DNA of 33,390 bases from CAZWRV01 sp964636325 (GTDB lineage Bacteria > Verrucomicrobiota > Lentisphaeria > Victivallales > GWF2-50-93): the NCBI GenBank assembly GCA_964636325.1, contig CAZWRV010000069.1, positions 1-33,390 on the forward strand. Reading direction: 5' to 3'. This document shows positions 24,851 to 32,102 of this stretch, piece by piece. The position numbers and the translations under genes are program-made. Under the pieces are notes generated by a model, which saw nothing but the letters and a program-made list of their open reading frames with translations, was not told the DNA's origin and made no database searches. The first letter of the stretch is position 1. Each line of letters begins with the position of its first letter.

Positions 24851-26113
24851 ATGACAGCCACCAGCCGGAAGGATCGTGAATGTTTGCGGAGGCTTGCCGC
24901 CGAGGTCGCCGAAATCACCAACAGCCCCAGGATGAAGAGGGCGCGCGAGGTATGGAGGAAAAGCAACCGCCTCGAGGAAAGGACTATCCCTTTCGTTATA
25001 GAGGACAACGGCTCCTTCTTCGAGGACATACTTCCCAAGACGCCGGAGTGCGAGGGTGACTTCGAACGCGGGCTCGAACGCGGTTTCCGCCACATCATAG
25101 CCAACCACAGGCTCATAGACGACGACAGGATTTTCCACAACTTCTGCGCGGTCAACTGGCGCATCAGCAGGCCCGACATCTGCCCGGAACTCAAGTTCAC
25201 CCGCGTCCCGGACCTCACCGGAAGGATGCTCGGATTCGACACCAACACGCCGCTCGCCGACCTGAAGAACAGCTTCCACAAGCTCAGGCGCCTGCCCTTC
25301 AGCGTCGACCGCGCTGAAACATACAAGCGCCTCGAGACCGCGACCGCTGCATTCGGAGACATCCTGCCGGTGAAGCTCGTCGGATGGGACGTCACCGGCG
25401 CCGGCTGCGGAATGGCATACAAGGCCGTGATGCTCATGGGCATGGACAACCTCTTCATGCTCATGATGGATCAGCCCGAAGAAGTCCACAGGTTCTTTGA
25501 CTTCGTGGCGACGGAATCCTCAGAGTTCATCGACTGGCTCGAGGCCGAGAAGCTCATCACACCCAACAACGGCGAAAACTGGGTCGGTTCGGGAAGCATC
25601 GGCTACACCGACGAACTGCCGCGCCGCAAGATCAATGAAGGCGAGGCGGCCAAAGCAAGCGACTGCTGGGGCTTCATCGAGGCGCAGGAGGCCACGGGCC
25701 TTTCTCCGGAAACTTACGGCGAGTTCATCAACCCCTACCAGAAGCGCCTCGGCGACCGCTTCGGCCTCGTCTACTACGGCTGCTGCGAGCCGGTGCACGA
25801 TCCGTTCCACATCATCATGAAGATCAACAACATCCGCAAGATCACCGTCTCGCCGTGGTGCGACCAGAGGGCCGTCGCCGCGGCCGCCGGAAAAAAAGTC
25901 GTCCTCTCGCGCAAACCGCATCCCATGAAGCTCTGCGGCGAAAAATTCAACGCAAAGGAGTTCGAAGAACACATCCAGGAGACCCTCGAAATCGCCAAGG
26001 ACAACTTCGTCGAGCTCATCTTCCGCGACACCAACCCGCTCAACGGCTCGATGAAGGACCGCCTGGCGGAAGCATGCAAGATCGTCCGCCGACTCATCGG
26101 ACGACAGGCATAA
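24851..26113 (+). CDS. uroporphyrinogen-decarboxylase-family protein (methyltransferase-like)
   Basis: This 420-residue protein belongs to the URO-D superfamily branch that includes the MtaA/CmuA corrinoid methyltransferases rather than the heme enzyme HemE. Seen are GWDVTGAGCGMAYKAVMLMG in the middle and YYGCCEPVHD (about 300-309), the position where family members carry the metal-binding His/Cys. A later SPWCDQR also has Cys. Such proteins move methyl groups between a corrinoid and a thiol or ether; the substrate here is unknown. The start at 24851 is preferred over the ATG at 24827 because AAGGAG (24836-24841) lies 9-10 bases before it. No corrinoid-binding protein gene lies nearby. Confidence 0.85.
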   Translation: MTATSRKDRECLRRLAAEVAEITNSPRMKRAREVWRKSNRLEERTIPFVIEDNGSFFEDILPKTPECEGDFERGLERGFRHIIANHRLIDDDRIFHNFCAVNWRISRPDICPELKFTRVPDLTGRMLGFDTNTPLADLKNSFHKLRRLPFSVDRAETYKRLETATAAFGDILPVKLVGWDVTGAGCGMAYKAVMLMGMDNLFMLMMDQPEEVHRFFDFVATESSEFIDWLEAEKLITPNNGENWVGSGSIGYTDELPRRKINEGEAAKASDCWGFIEAQEATGLSPETYGEFINPYQKRLGDRFGLVYYGCCEPVHDPFHIIMKINNIRKITVSPWCDQRAVAAAAGKKVVLSRKPHPMKLCGEKFNAKEFEEHIQETLEIAKDNFVELIFRDTNPLNGSMKDRLAEACKIVRRLIGRQA

Positions 26114-26338
26114 GGCGGCCTGCGCCCGCAATTCAAATCCGAAAACCGAATATCCCCCTTCACCAAGGCGATAGGGGACAGGTCGAAATCCGAAACAAAC
26201 GGGAAGAAGCTCAAACGGTTTGAATTTTCAGGTTCAGATTTTCGGTGCGCAAGCCCGAATCGGCACTTGATTTTTATCCTTCAATTTCACCATATTCGAT
26301 ACGCGGATAAGAAAATCTGAAATATGAAAGGAACTGCC
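26114..26338. other. intergenic gap between the two URO-D genes
   Basis: Apart from the 89-bp element (26233-26321), the stretch has a small palindromic segment TCCCCCTT...AAGG...AGGGGA (about 26153-26178). No gene or clear terminator is seen. Confidence 0.4.
26233..26321 (+). repeat. 89-bp element with 11-bp terminal inverted repeats, upstream of the second URO-D gene
   Basis: TTCAGATTTTC (26233-26243) and GAAAATCTGAA (26311-26321) are exact reverse complements. The left end continues GGTGCGC, close to the aroB copy (GGCGCGC). The right end lies 5 bases before the AAAGGA ribosome binding site of the gene that follows. Confidence 0.7.
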
Positions 26339-27319
26339 ATGACGCCAAGAGAAGTTCTGAAGAAGACCATTCTGTTCCAGGGGCCGGACAGGCTCGCGAA
26401 AAACTTTCCGGGTGACTACGGCGACGACTTCTTCTGGTGCGGAATGAGCCCGTCGCCCGATGCGCGCCAGCAGAACGGAACCGACGAATGGGGCTGCGTA
26501 TGGAGCAACATCGGCGTCTGCCAGCTCGGAGAAGTGCAGGAGTTCCCAATCAAGAATTGGGATGACCTTAAGAAGATGAAGATCCCCGACATAAAGGATC
26601 CTAAGCGCTGGGAGAGCGTCAAGGGCGCCCGCGAGCGCGCCGGCGACAAGTTCCTTCTGACCTTCGGCATCTCCCTCTACGAACGCGTCCACTTCCTGAG
26701 AGGCCTGGAGAACACCTGGTGCGACATCCACGAAAATCCCGATGAGCTCGGCAGGCTGATCGACATCCTCGTCGACATGAACCTCTACGCTATAAAAAAA
26801 TTCGCGGAGGAGAAGGCCGACGGATTCATGTTCTGCGACGACTGGGGCCTGCAGGAAAGGCTGATGATTCATCCGGACTCCTGGCGTGAAATCTGGAAGC
26901 CGCGCTACGCCAAGGTATACAAGGCCGCCCACGACGCCGGCATGGTCACACTCCTCCACAGCTGCGGATTCATCTCCGATATAATCGAGGATCTGATCGA
27001 GGCCGGCCTCGACGTGATCCAGCTCGACCAGCAGGAGAACATGGGCCTCGACACTCTCGGGAAGCGTTTCGGCGGCAGGATCACCTTCTGGTGCCCCGTC
27101 GACATTCAGACCGTCATGTGCAGAGGCAGCGAGAAGCAGATCCGCGACTACTGCAGGAGGCTCGTCGAAACGCTCGGCCGCAAGGAGGGCGGATTCATCC
27201 CCAAGTGGTACGGCGACCCCAAGGGCGCCGGCCACACCCAGCAGGCCATCGACGCCATGTGCTCCGAATTCCTCAAGCTCGGTAGCGACTTGAAAAGCTT
27301 GAAGCTGAAGCCGAGATGA
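26339..27319 (+). CDS. uroporphyrinogen-decarboxylase-family protein
   Basis: This 326-residue protein is a second URO-D-superfamily member. LLHSCGFISDIIEDLIEAG (about 203-221) is the family segment with the His-x-Cys metal ligands, followed by the GLDVIQLDQ strand and KRFGGRITFWCPVD. The third ligand Cys that MtaA-type enzymes carry near the C-terminal GG(Y/F)I segment is absent: it reads GGFIPKWYGDP. A different metal site or reaction is therefore possible. The start at 26339 has AAAGGA 7 bases upstream; the ATG at 26324 would overlap that site. Its leader is the 89-bp element. It probably follows the first URO-D gene in the same direction but is not coupled to it. Confidence 0.85.
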   Translation: MTPREVLKKTILFQGPDRLAKNFPGDYGDDFFWCGMSPSPDARQQNGTDEWGCVWSNIGVCQLGEVQEFPIKNWDDLKKMKIPDIKDPKRWESVKGARERAGDKFLLTFGISLYERVHFLRGLENTWCDIHENPDELGRLIDILVDMNLYAIKKFAEEKADGFMFCDDWGLQERLMIHPDSWREIWKPRYAKVYKAAHDAGMVTLLHSCGFISDIIEDLIEAGLDVIQLDQQENMGLDTLGKRFGGRITFWCPVDIQTVMCRGSEKQIRDYCRRLVETLGRKEGGFIPKWYGDPKGAGHTQQAIDAMCSEFLKLGSDLKSLKLKPR

Positions 27320-27355
27320 ACGTGACCGCAAAAACTGTTTTTTGCATCACGGGAG

Positions 27356-27706
27356 TCAGGTGTCAGCATAATTAGTCTGAATCATCCATGTCGACGCAAA
27401 TCCCCTGACCCTGGCCTGGGTCTGTTCGGAAAACTTGCTCAAGTCCTCGTCACCGAGGAGATCCATTCTCCGCATGATACACAACTGGTAAACTGCAGTC
27501 GAGCGACGGAAGTCATTGAATGCATCTGCAATCTGCCTGTCACGTTTGTGGATCAACTTATAGACCTTCAAATAACGATCATGGGCGCTGCCGTCGGTGC
27601 CCTGGCTCGCCGCCATCACTTCATCCAAAATACGCCTGCAAAACTCCTCCAGCATATTCTTGCGGATTTCCTTGAAGATCCGCCAGTCCGGTTCCGGAAT
27701 GTCCAT
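27356..27706 (-). CDS. small conserved protein of unknown function
   Basis: The 116 residues start MDIPEPDWRIFKEIRKNMLEEF and are helical and highly charged, with RYLKVYKLIHKRDRQIADAFNDFRRST in the middle. I recognise the pattern as a widespread small family of unknown role (sometimes mislabelled as a transporter subunit). AGGAGG lies 9 bases before the ATG at 27706; an ATG two codons upstream is possible. The last codons and the TGA stop lie within a GCTGACACCTGAC repeat word, also present at 30683 and 30731, so the C-terminal tail may be repeat-derived. Confidence 0.75.
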   Translation of the reverse strand: MDIPEPDWRIFKEIRKNMLEEFCRRILDEVMAASQGTDGSAHDRYLKVYKLIHKRDRQIADAFNDFRRSTAVYQLCIMRRMDLLGDEDLSKFSEQTQARVRGFASTWMIQTNYADT

Positions 27707-27748
27707 GGGCATAATCCTCCTTGAGTTGAATCTTAACGCGGGGCTTTA

Positions 27749-27766
27749 CCGCGAGCATACTCGCGG
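27749..27766. repeat. perfect hairpin in the gap beside the URO-D pseudogene
   Basis: CCGCGAG (27749-27755) and CTCGCGG (27760-27766) pair with a CATA loop. There is no adjacent T-run. Confidence 0.4.
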
Positions 27767-27868
27767 ACCGGCAGTTGCACTTGGTTCATGTTCTTCTATC
27801 CAATTGGAAAATCAATCGGATCTTGAAAGGTATGGTTAGACGCTGAGAGACTAAAGGGCCGTCGTCGC

Positions 27869-28384
27869 TCAGAGGCTCCGCGCATCTTCGCGGCATGCGT
27901 CGACGACAAACTTGGTCTGTACGATCGTCCGGTGTGGGAAGGCGGCGACGCCGAGTATGAAATGATCCCCCGGATCCGCTTCCCGGATCATCTGGCGGAT
28001 GCTTGCGCGAACGGCGGCACAGTCGTCCATCGGCCCGGCGAGCTGCTGGACGCCGGCAATCATGGTGATACGGTCTCCCAGATTTTTCCGGCCTTCTGCG
28101 ACTGTGACGTTGCCGAGGGGCGGGATCGTGAAGGCGTGCACGGCGTCCATCGCTGTGCGGCGATAGAGCTGCAGCAGATCGCGTATATGCCCGCAGGAAT
28201 GGTGGAAGTAGAATTTCCCCGCCGCGTGGGCCTGCCCGGCGCGCGCGTCGGTGAGATCGAGATTGCAGGATTCGAAAATGGCGGGCGAAATGGCCGTCGT
28301 CGAGGTGTCGTCGACACTGACCACGGCGTCGATGTCGCCATCCCATCCCGCACAGGGATGGCTGTGGATTGTTATAAGAAATTA
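27869..28384 (-). pseudogene. C-terminal half of a uroporphyrinogen-decarboxylase-family gene
   Basis: The frame is open from about 28384 to the TGA at 27869 (about 170 codons) and reads FLITIHSHPCAGWDGDID, then AVVSVDDTSTTAISPAIFES, then FHHSCGHIRDLLQLY, and ends in a normal-looking C-terminus. These match the second half of URO-D-family proteins, including the His-x-Cys segment. The N-terminal half is missing and a TAA precedes the frame, so it is a 5'-truncated remnant. The GTG at 28324 would give only a 151-residue product. It lies next to two intact relatives on the other strand. Confidence 0.7.
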
Positions 28385-28432
28385 TGCAAGCCAGCCCTCG
28401 GTTTACGCAAGAAGAGGTTCGAGTGTCCGTTC

Positions 28433-28996
28433 TTATTTGGACGAAATGATTTTACTCCAAACATCTTCAAGCTGTGACAATCTTATTTTCTCAATCAGCT
28501 CGTCCATGTCGATAATATCCTTGGAGACCGACAGGATTCCTCTGATGTCACGGACATGTTTGTCGGAGCCGCCCTCCTTAAAATATTCGATCTTCCGGAC
28601 TATGACATATTCAGGAGGAGCGAGTTTAAGATTTTCGGTGCCGATCTGAACATTACGCCTTTTAGCGAATGCCCAAATATGCAGCGGATCTGCGCACGCG
28701 AAATAGAGGTCGGCCTTGAAGCCGGTTGCGTGATGAATAATGTTCAAGTTGCCTCTAGTATCCCTTGACGCTTCAATCCTTATAACATCTTCGGGGGGGC
28801 AATAGAACTCATCATCCGGAAATGCCTTGCAAAGGGCTGAAATCCGGGAGCCGAACAGCTTGACGACAAAATCTATGTCGTTGGTCAGTCGTGGTTCGCC
28901 ATATATTATCCCGGCTATGGAGCCGGTGACCATGTATGGGACTTTCAATTCGTTGAACTTTTTGACAAAAATGAGGAAAGGTTCAGGTTCTGGCAT
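28433..28996 (-). CDS. nucleotidyltransferase-fold protein, toxin-antitoxin-like
   Basis: This 187-residue protein has the GS...DxD signature of the polymerase-beta-like nucleotidyltransferase fold: TGSIAGIIYG (24-33), then NDIDFVV with Asp40 and Asp42. A helical C-terminal part follows. Such proteins often occur in two-gene toxin-antitoxin or abortive-infection modules; the function here is not proven. The start at 28996 overlaps the preceding small gene by 14 bases, which implies translational coupling; a TTG 30 bases upstream is less likely. Confidence 0.8.
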   Translation of the reverse strand: MPEPEPFLIFVKKFNELKVPYMVTGSIAGIIYGEPRLTNDIDFVVKLFGSRISALCKAFPDDEFYCPPEDVIRIEASRDTRGNLNIIHHATGFKADLYFACADPLHIWAFAKRRNVQIGTENLKLAPPEYVIVRKIEYFKEGGSDKHVRDIRGILSVSKDIIDMDELIEKIRLSQLEDVWSKIISSK

Positions 28997-29222
28997 TTGA
29001 AAATATCTTCTTTGCCTCGTTTGCAATATGCTCTTCAGTCCAGTCTGGGTGCAGCATCCTTATCCCTGCAGACTTAAGTTTCCAGGCGGAGTGGTAAAGG
29101 CCAAACGCGACCTCCAGCTTTTTCTGCGGGGTCATTCTTCTGTAAATGTCGGCAAGGACCTCATCGACAAGTTCCGAGTTGGAGGCGCGAGAAGAAAGTG
29201 TAATGCTACGACTGTTTTCCAT
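28983..29222 (-). CDS. small partner protein of the nucleotidyltransferase
   Basis: This 79-residue protein contains YRRMTPQKKLEVAFGLYHSA and LHPDWTEEHIANEAKKIF, a pattern known from short proteins encoded directly before nucleotidyltransferases of this type. It is mostly helical and charged. Its stop lies 14 bases inside the next gene, so the pair is one unit. GGAAGAGA stands about 5 bases before the ATG. A role as antitoxin or partner is inferred from the arrangement only. Confidence 0.7.
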   Translation of the reverse strand: MENSRSITLSSRASNSELVDEVLADIYRRMTPQKKLEVAFGLYHSAWKLKSAGIRMLHPDWTEEHIANEAKKIFSNART

Positions 29223-29384
29223 TTGTTCTCTTCCGTTCCTAGTCCATCATGAAACGTGTCATTCTTGTGTCTGCAATGGCATCTGCGGTAAAATTCCCAG
29301 TAACCTTGCTTTTAACATATCAGAGCCAATGGAATAATCAACTCGCTATTCACATCCTTCATTTCCGGTTGCTAAAAAGTATTT

Positions 29385-29414
29385 CCTTCGTGCTCTTTGC
29401 GCCTTCTCGAGAGG
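29385..29414. repeat. dispersed repeat word, variant copy
   Basis: CCTTCGTGCTCTTTGCGCC followed by TTCTCGAGAG resembles the two copies at 30454-30480 (inverted) and 30636-30663. It lies just downstream of the aldo/keto reductase gene. The rest of the 29223-29436 gap shows no gene. Confidence 0.45.
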
Positions 29415-29436
29415 CAAAGTTTTTGAATTGTGCAGG

Positions 29437-30429
29437 CTAGGCGTTCGGGCCTTTGTAGCCGGAGGGGTTGCCGAGCATCCATCCGATGCCGAATGGCTCG
29501 CACATCGGGCGGTAGGGGACTTCCGCGGCGATCTTGTCAAGCTTCCTGAGGATGTCCTTCGGCAGCGGCCCCTTTTCGATCGTGGCGTAGTTCTGCTGGA
29601 CCTCCTCAGCGGATCTCGCGCCCATCAGCACGCAGTGGATGTCGGGATTGGATATGACGAAGCGGAGAGCCATCTCTGGGATCGGCAGTCCGCACTCGTC
29701 GGAGAGCGCATAGAGCTTCTTGAACTGTTCGCGGCGGGCCTTCGAGAGCCAGTATGTCTTGTCGCTCACAGCGCCTTCGTATTTCCTGGCGAAGACGCCC
29801 TGCTGGAGCGGGGAGCCGGCGATTATCCCCATCTTCTTCTCCTTCGCCGCCGGAATGACTTCGCGTTCGGCCTCCCTCCATAAGATGCTGTAGTTGAAGG
29901 CGGTGAGGACCATGTCGAACTTGCCGCTCCGGATTATGTGGGCGAGCTCGTAAGCGGTGGTTCCGCCGAGGCCGATATATTTGATGACGCCCTTCTTCCT
30001 GAGGTCGTAGAGGAGTTCCAGGACGGGACCATTGATGTCGGACCAGTCGGTCCACCAGTCATACTGGCCGGGGCGGTCGGGTTCATGTATGAACATGATG
30101 TCGATATGGTCGCGGCCTAGGAGCTTGAGGCTCTCTTCCAAGGAGGCCATGAGGCAGGCCTTGTCCTGCGGCTTGAACGGCTGCGGGCGGCCGCCGAACT
30201 TCGTCGAAATGATGACAGGCTTCTTGACGCCCTTGAGCGCCTTGCCGAGCACCTGCTCGCTGTTGCCGTAGCCGGGCGCCGTGTCGATGTAGTTGATGCC
30301 GAGGTCGAGCGCCTTGTGGACGGCCTTGATCGCCTGCTCCTCCGCCTGCGCGAACGAAGCCACGAAGAGCCCGCCGAACGCCAGCCTGGTCACTTCGAGG
30401 CCGGATTTCCCTAGTTTGACTTTGTCCAT
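29437..30429 (-). CDS. aldo/keto reductase
   Basis: This 330-residue NADPH-dependent (alpha/beta)8 barrel reductase has the full catalytic tetrad: Asp49 and Tyr54 (NYIDTAPGYG), Lys77 (ISTKFGG) and His115 (IDIMFIHEPD). The length and the LGKSGLEVTRLAFGG start are typical of the sugar/galactose-dehydrogenase-like branch. The substrate cannot be named. AAGGAG is 8 bases before the ATG. It follows the MDR dehydrogenase gene on the same strand, but a 335-bp repeat-rich gap separates them, so co-transcription is uncertain. Confidence 0.93.
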   Translation of the reverse strand: MDKVKLGKSGLEVTRLAFGGLFVASFAQAEEQAIKAVHKALDLGINYIDTAPGYGNSEQVLGKALKGVKKPVIISTKFGGRPQPFKPQDKACLMASLEESLKLLGRDHIDIMFIHEPDRPGQYDWWTDWSDINGPVLELLYDLRKKGVIKYIGLGGTTAYELAHIIRSGKFDMVLTAFNYSILWREAEREVIPAAKEKKMGIIAGSPLQQGVFARKYEGAVSDKTYWLSKARREQFKKLYALSDECGLPIPEMALRFVISNPDIHCVLMGARSAEEVQQNYATIEKGPLPKDILRKLDKIAAEVPYRPMCEPFGIGWMLGNPSGYKGPNA

Positions 30430-30453
30430 TTTCTACTCCTTAAAATATTATTC

Positions 30454-30480
30454 CTCTCACAAAGGCACGAAGACACAAAG
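30454..30480 (-). repeat. dispersed repeat, inverted partner of 30636-30663
   Basis: Read on the minus strand: CTTTGTGTCTTCGTG followed by CCTTTGTGAGAG. It is largely the same as 30636-30663 read on the plus strand, giving a 210-bp inverted pair around the gap. Confidence 0.6.
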
Positions 30481-30635
30481 AAACTTGAAAACAAGACACA
30501 GCCATCCCACAGGATGGCGGGTGGATGGATGATTGGATGAATGGATGATGGGGTTTGAATTCAGATACAGTAAAATTCATATAGATTCCATTGGAAATTG
30601 GCGGCATGAGCAAATCCGTCAAGTTTACTCCATAT

Positions 30636-30663
30636 CCTTCGTGTCTTTGTGCCTTCGTGAGAG
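30636..30663 (+). repeat. dispersed repeat, inverted partner of 30454-30480
   Basis: CCTTCGTGTCTTTGTG followed by CCTTCGTGAGAG. A third, more diverged copy is at 29385-29414. Confidence 0.6.
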
Positions 30664-30764
30664 ATGCTACTTTTGATTTTTAGCTGACACCTGACAACCG
30701 AAGCCTGAAACTTGCTCCCAATGTCTTATTGCTGACACCTGACACCTGGCCCCTGACACCTTCC

Positions 30765-31790
30765 CTAGCCCTTGAGCCTTATGAGTATCTTCGGCGCCGG
30801 TGATTTCTTGACGTCCTCGAAGGCCGCGGCGATTTCAGAGAGCGGATACGGCTTTGCGGTATCATACCAGAGTTTGGCGTCGAGCCTGCCCTGCAGGACC
30901 GCCTCGGATATCTCCTGGTGCGTCTCGGGCTCCGAATAGCTGGGCGGCCAGAAGACAAATTGCCCTCTGGCACATCCGGGATTGATTATGTTCTTTCCGA
31001 AGTCGTATACTCCGTAGATGGAAATCTTGCCATTGGGCTTCAAGCATCTGAGCAGCTGGTCCGCGACGCCCTTTGTGGCGAGGACGTCCACGGCGAAGTC
31101 AAATCCTTCCGGAGCGATCTTGCCGACGGCTGCGGTCAGTTCCGGATTCTTGTAGTCGAAGTAGTGCTTCACTCCCGCGGCGGAGGCGCATTTCTCGCGC
31201 TTCGCGGAACCTATCATCGCGACTTCCGCGCCGATCCTGGAAGAGTGCGCTGCGAAGGCCAGGCCGTTGCCGCCCGAGCCGGCTATGAGGATTTTCGAGC
31301 CGGGGAAGACCCCGAGCCTCTTGATGAACGAGAGCGTCTCGCGCCACGTCGTGAACATCGGTGCGACCTTCGGATCGACCGCGCGCGGGATGAGCTGGTT
31401 CACCCTTGCGCCGCCCCATTCCGACTCGGGAATCCCGTCCGCGCACATAGCCCAGTGATCCTTGGCGATTCCATATTCGGCGAAGCCGCCCCATGTGATG
31501 GAAATCTTCCCGTCGCTGGTCGGAACCGCGCCGACGCGCGTCACGAGATCTCCGGCCTTGTAGTTCCTGACCTTCCTGCCCACGGAAATCACGCGGCCGA
31601 CCGACTCGTGCCCGAGTATCGTCGGAAGCTTGCTGATCCACGGAAAGTTCCCTTCGATGATGTGCGAGTCCGTCCCCGTGCATGTCGCCCCGTAGAGAAG
31701 CTCGCACAGCGCGTCGTAGTCGCCCGGCCTCGGCTCTTCGATCTCACGGACGGCAAGGCTTCCGAACTTTTCAACTATTGCTGCTTTCAT
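30765..31790 (-). CDS. zinc-type alcohol/polyol dehydrogenase (MDR family)
   Basis: This 341-residue medium-chain dehydrogenase has catalytic-zinc ligands Cys37 (GATCTGTD) and His61-Glu62 (LGHESVGRV), and a nucleotide-binding GSGGNGLAFAAH near residue 180. The four-Cys structural zinc loop of classical members is absent. It most resembles glucose/sorbitol-type dehydrogenases, but the substrate is unknown. The start at 31790 has GGGAG close upstream; the frame extends nine codons further without a site. A good sigma70-like promoter lies at 31845-31873. It is divergent from araC, a typical arrangement for a regulated target. Confidence 0.88.
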   Translation of the reverse strand: MKAAIVEKFGSLAVREIEEPRPGDYDALCELLYGATCTGTDSHIIEGNFPWISKLPTILGHESVGRVISVGRKVRNYKAGDLVTRVGAVPTSDGKISITWGGFAEYGIAKDHWAMCADGIPESEWGGARVNQLIPRAVDPKVAPMFTTWRETLSFIKRLGVFPGSKILIAGSGGNGLAFAAHSSRIGAEVAMIGSAKREKCASAAGVKHYFDYKNPELTAAVGKIAPEGFDFAVDVLATKGVADQLLRCLKPNGKISIYGVYDFGKNIINPGCARGQFVFWPPSYSEPETHQEISEAVLQGRLDAKLWYDTAKPYPLSEIAAAFEDVKKSPAPKILIRLKG

Positions 31791-31844
31791 GTTCTCCCGC
31801 CTTGATATGCTTAACATATGACATATTTTTCTGTGATGGCATAT

Positions 31845-31873
31845 ATATTATGGCGGCAGGCCAAAGGATTCAA
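31845..31873 (-). promoter_or_regulatory. sigma70-like promoter for the MDR dehydrogenase
   Basis: On the minus strand TTGAAT and TAATAT are 17 bases apart, giving an expected leader of about 45-50 bases before the ATG at 31790. Confidence 0.45.
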
Positions 31874-31903
31874 TAGGACAATTTTTATATTAATAGCACG
31901 GGT

Positions 31904-32039
31904 TTCAGATTTACCGTATGAATTCAGCAAACTACGCCCTTTTGCTGAATTCATACTTTCCTGCCATATCCCATGCGAAGGCTAATATCGCAGGATGAGA
32001 TTCCTACGATGTTTCGGTGCGGGGCTCCGGGAATCTGAA
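31904..32039 (-). repeat. 136-bp relative of the TTCAGATT element family
   Basis: In the minus direction it begins TTCAGATTCCCGGAGC, similar to the left ends at marC, aroB and URO-D, and ends AAATCTGAA. The terminal match is only 8 bases and the length is greater because it contains the hairpin at 31916-31956, so it may be a diverged or composite copy. Confidence 0.45.
31916..31956. repeat. perfect 15-bp hairpin with conserved 11-nt loop, copy 2
   Basis: GTATGAATTCAGCAA (31916-31930) and TTGCTGAATTCATAC (31942-31956) pair perfectly around ACTACGCCCTT (31931-31941), the same loop as at 23520-23530. Compared with copy 1, the stem keeps TTCAGC but replaces G-C by A-T next to the loop and has different outer pairs. 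Confidence 0.85.
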
Positions 32040-32102
32040 TTCGAAATACCTTCCAGTGGGCGCTATTTCTCAGCATGGAAATTTTCCAGGAAGACTTGAA
32101 TT

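Larger units (their letters stand above)
30430..30764. other. 335-bp repeat-rich gap
   Basis: No gene is seen. It contains an inverted pair of TTCGTG/CTTTGTG repeats (30454-30480 and 30636-30663), the hairpin GCCATCC/GGATGGC (30501-30518), a GGATGGATG-type simple repeat (about 30522-30552) and two CTGACACCTGACA tracts (30683-30699, 30731-30760). Confidence 0.65.
31791..32102. promoter_or_regulatory. 312-bp divergent region between MDR and AraC genes
   Basis: It holds the MDR promoter (31845-31873), a 136-bp element bounded by TTCAGATT and AATCTGAA (31904-32039) and, inside it, the conserved-loop hairpin. AGATTCC (31998-32004) and GGAATCT (32030-32036) form a further inverted pair. An operator for the AraC protein would be expected here, but no direct-repeat site could be singled out. 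Confidence 0.5.

Noticed and set aside
27325..27345. GCAAAAA...TTTTTGC inverted repeat after the second URO-D gene, considered as a terminator
   Set aside because: The stem is only A-T pairs closed by one GC step and is not followed by a T-run outside the stem.
28335..28365. CCATCCC/GGGATGG palindrome near the broken end of the URO-D pseudogene, considered as the deletion joint shared with 30501-30518
   Set aside because: The bases encode a normal-looking URO-D segment (HSHPCAGWDGD), so the similarity is probably coincidental.
30522..30552. GGATGG-type simple repeat, considered as a phase-variation tract
   Set aside because: It is irregular and lies in a gap, neither inside a gene nor at a promoter spacer.
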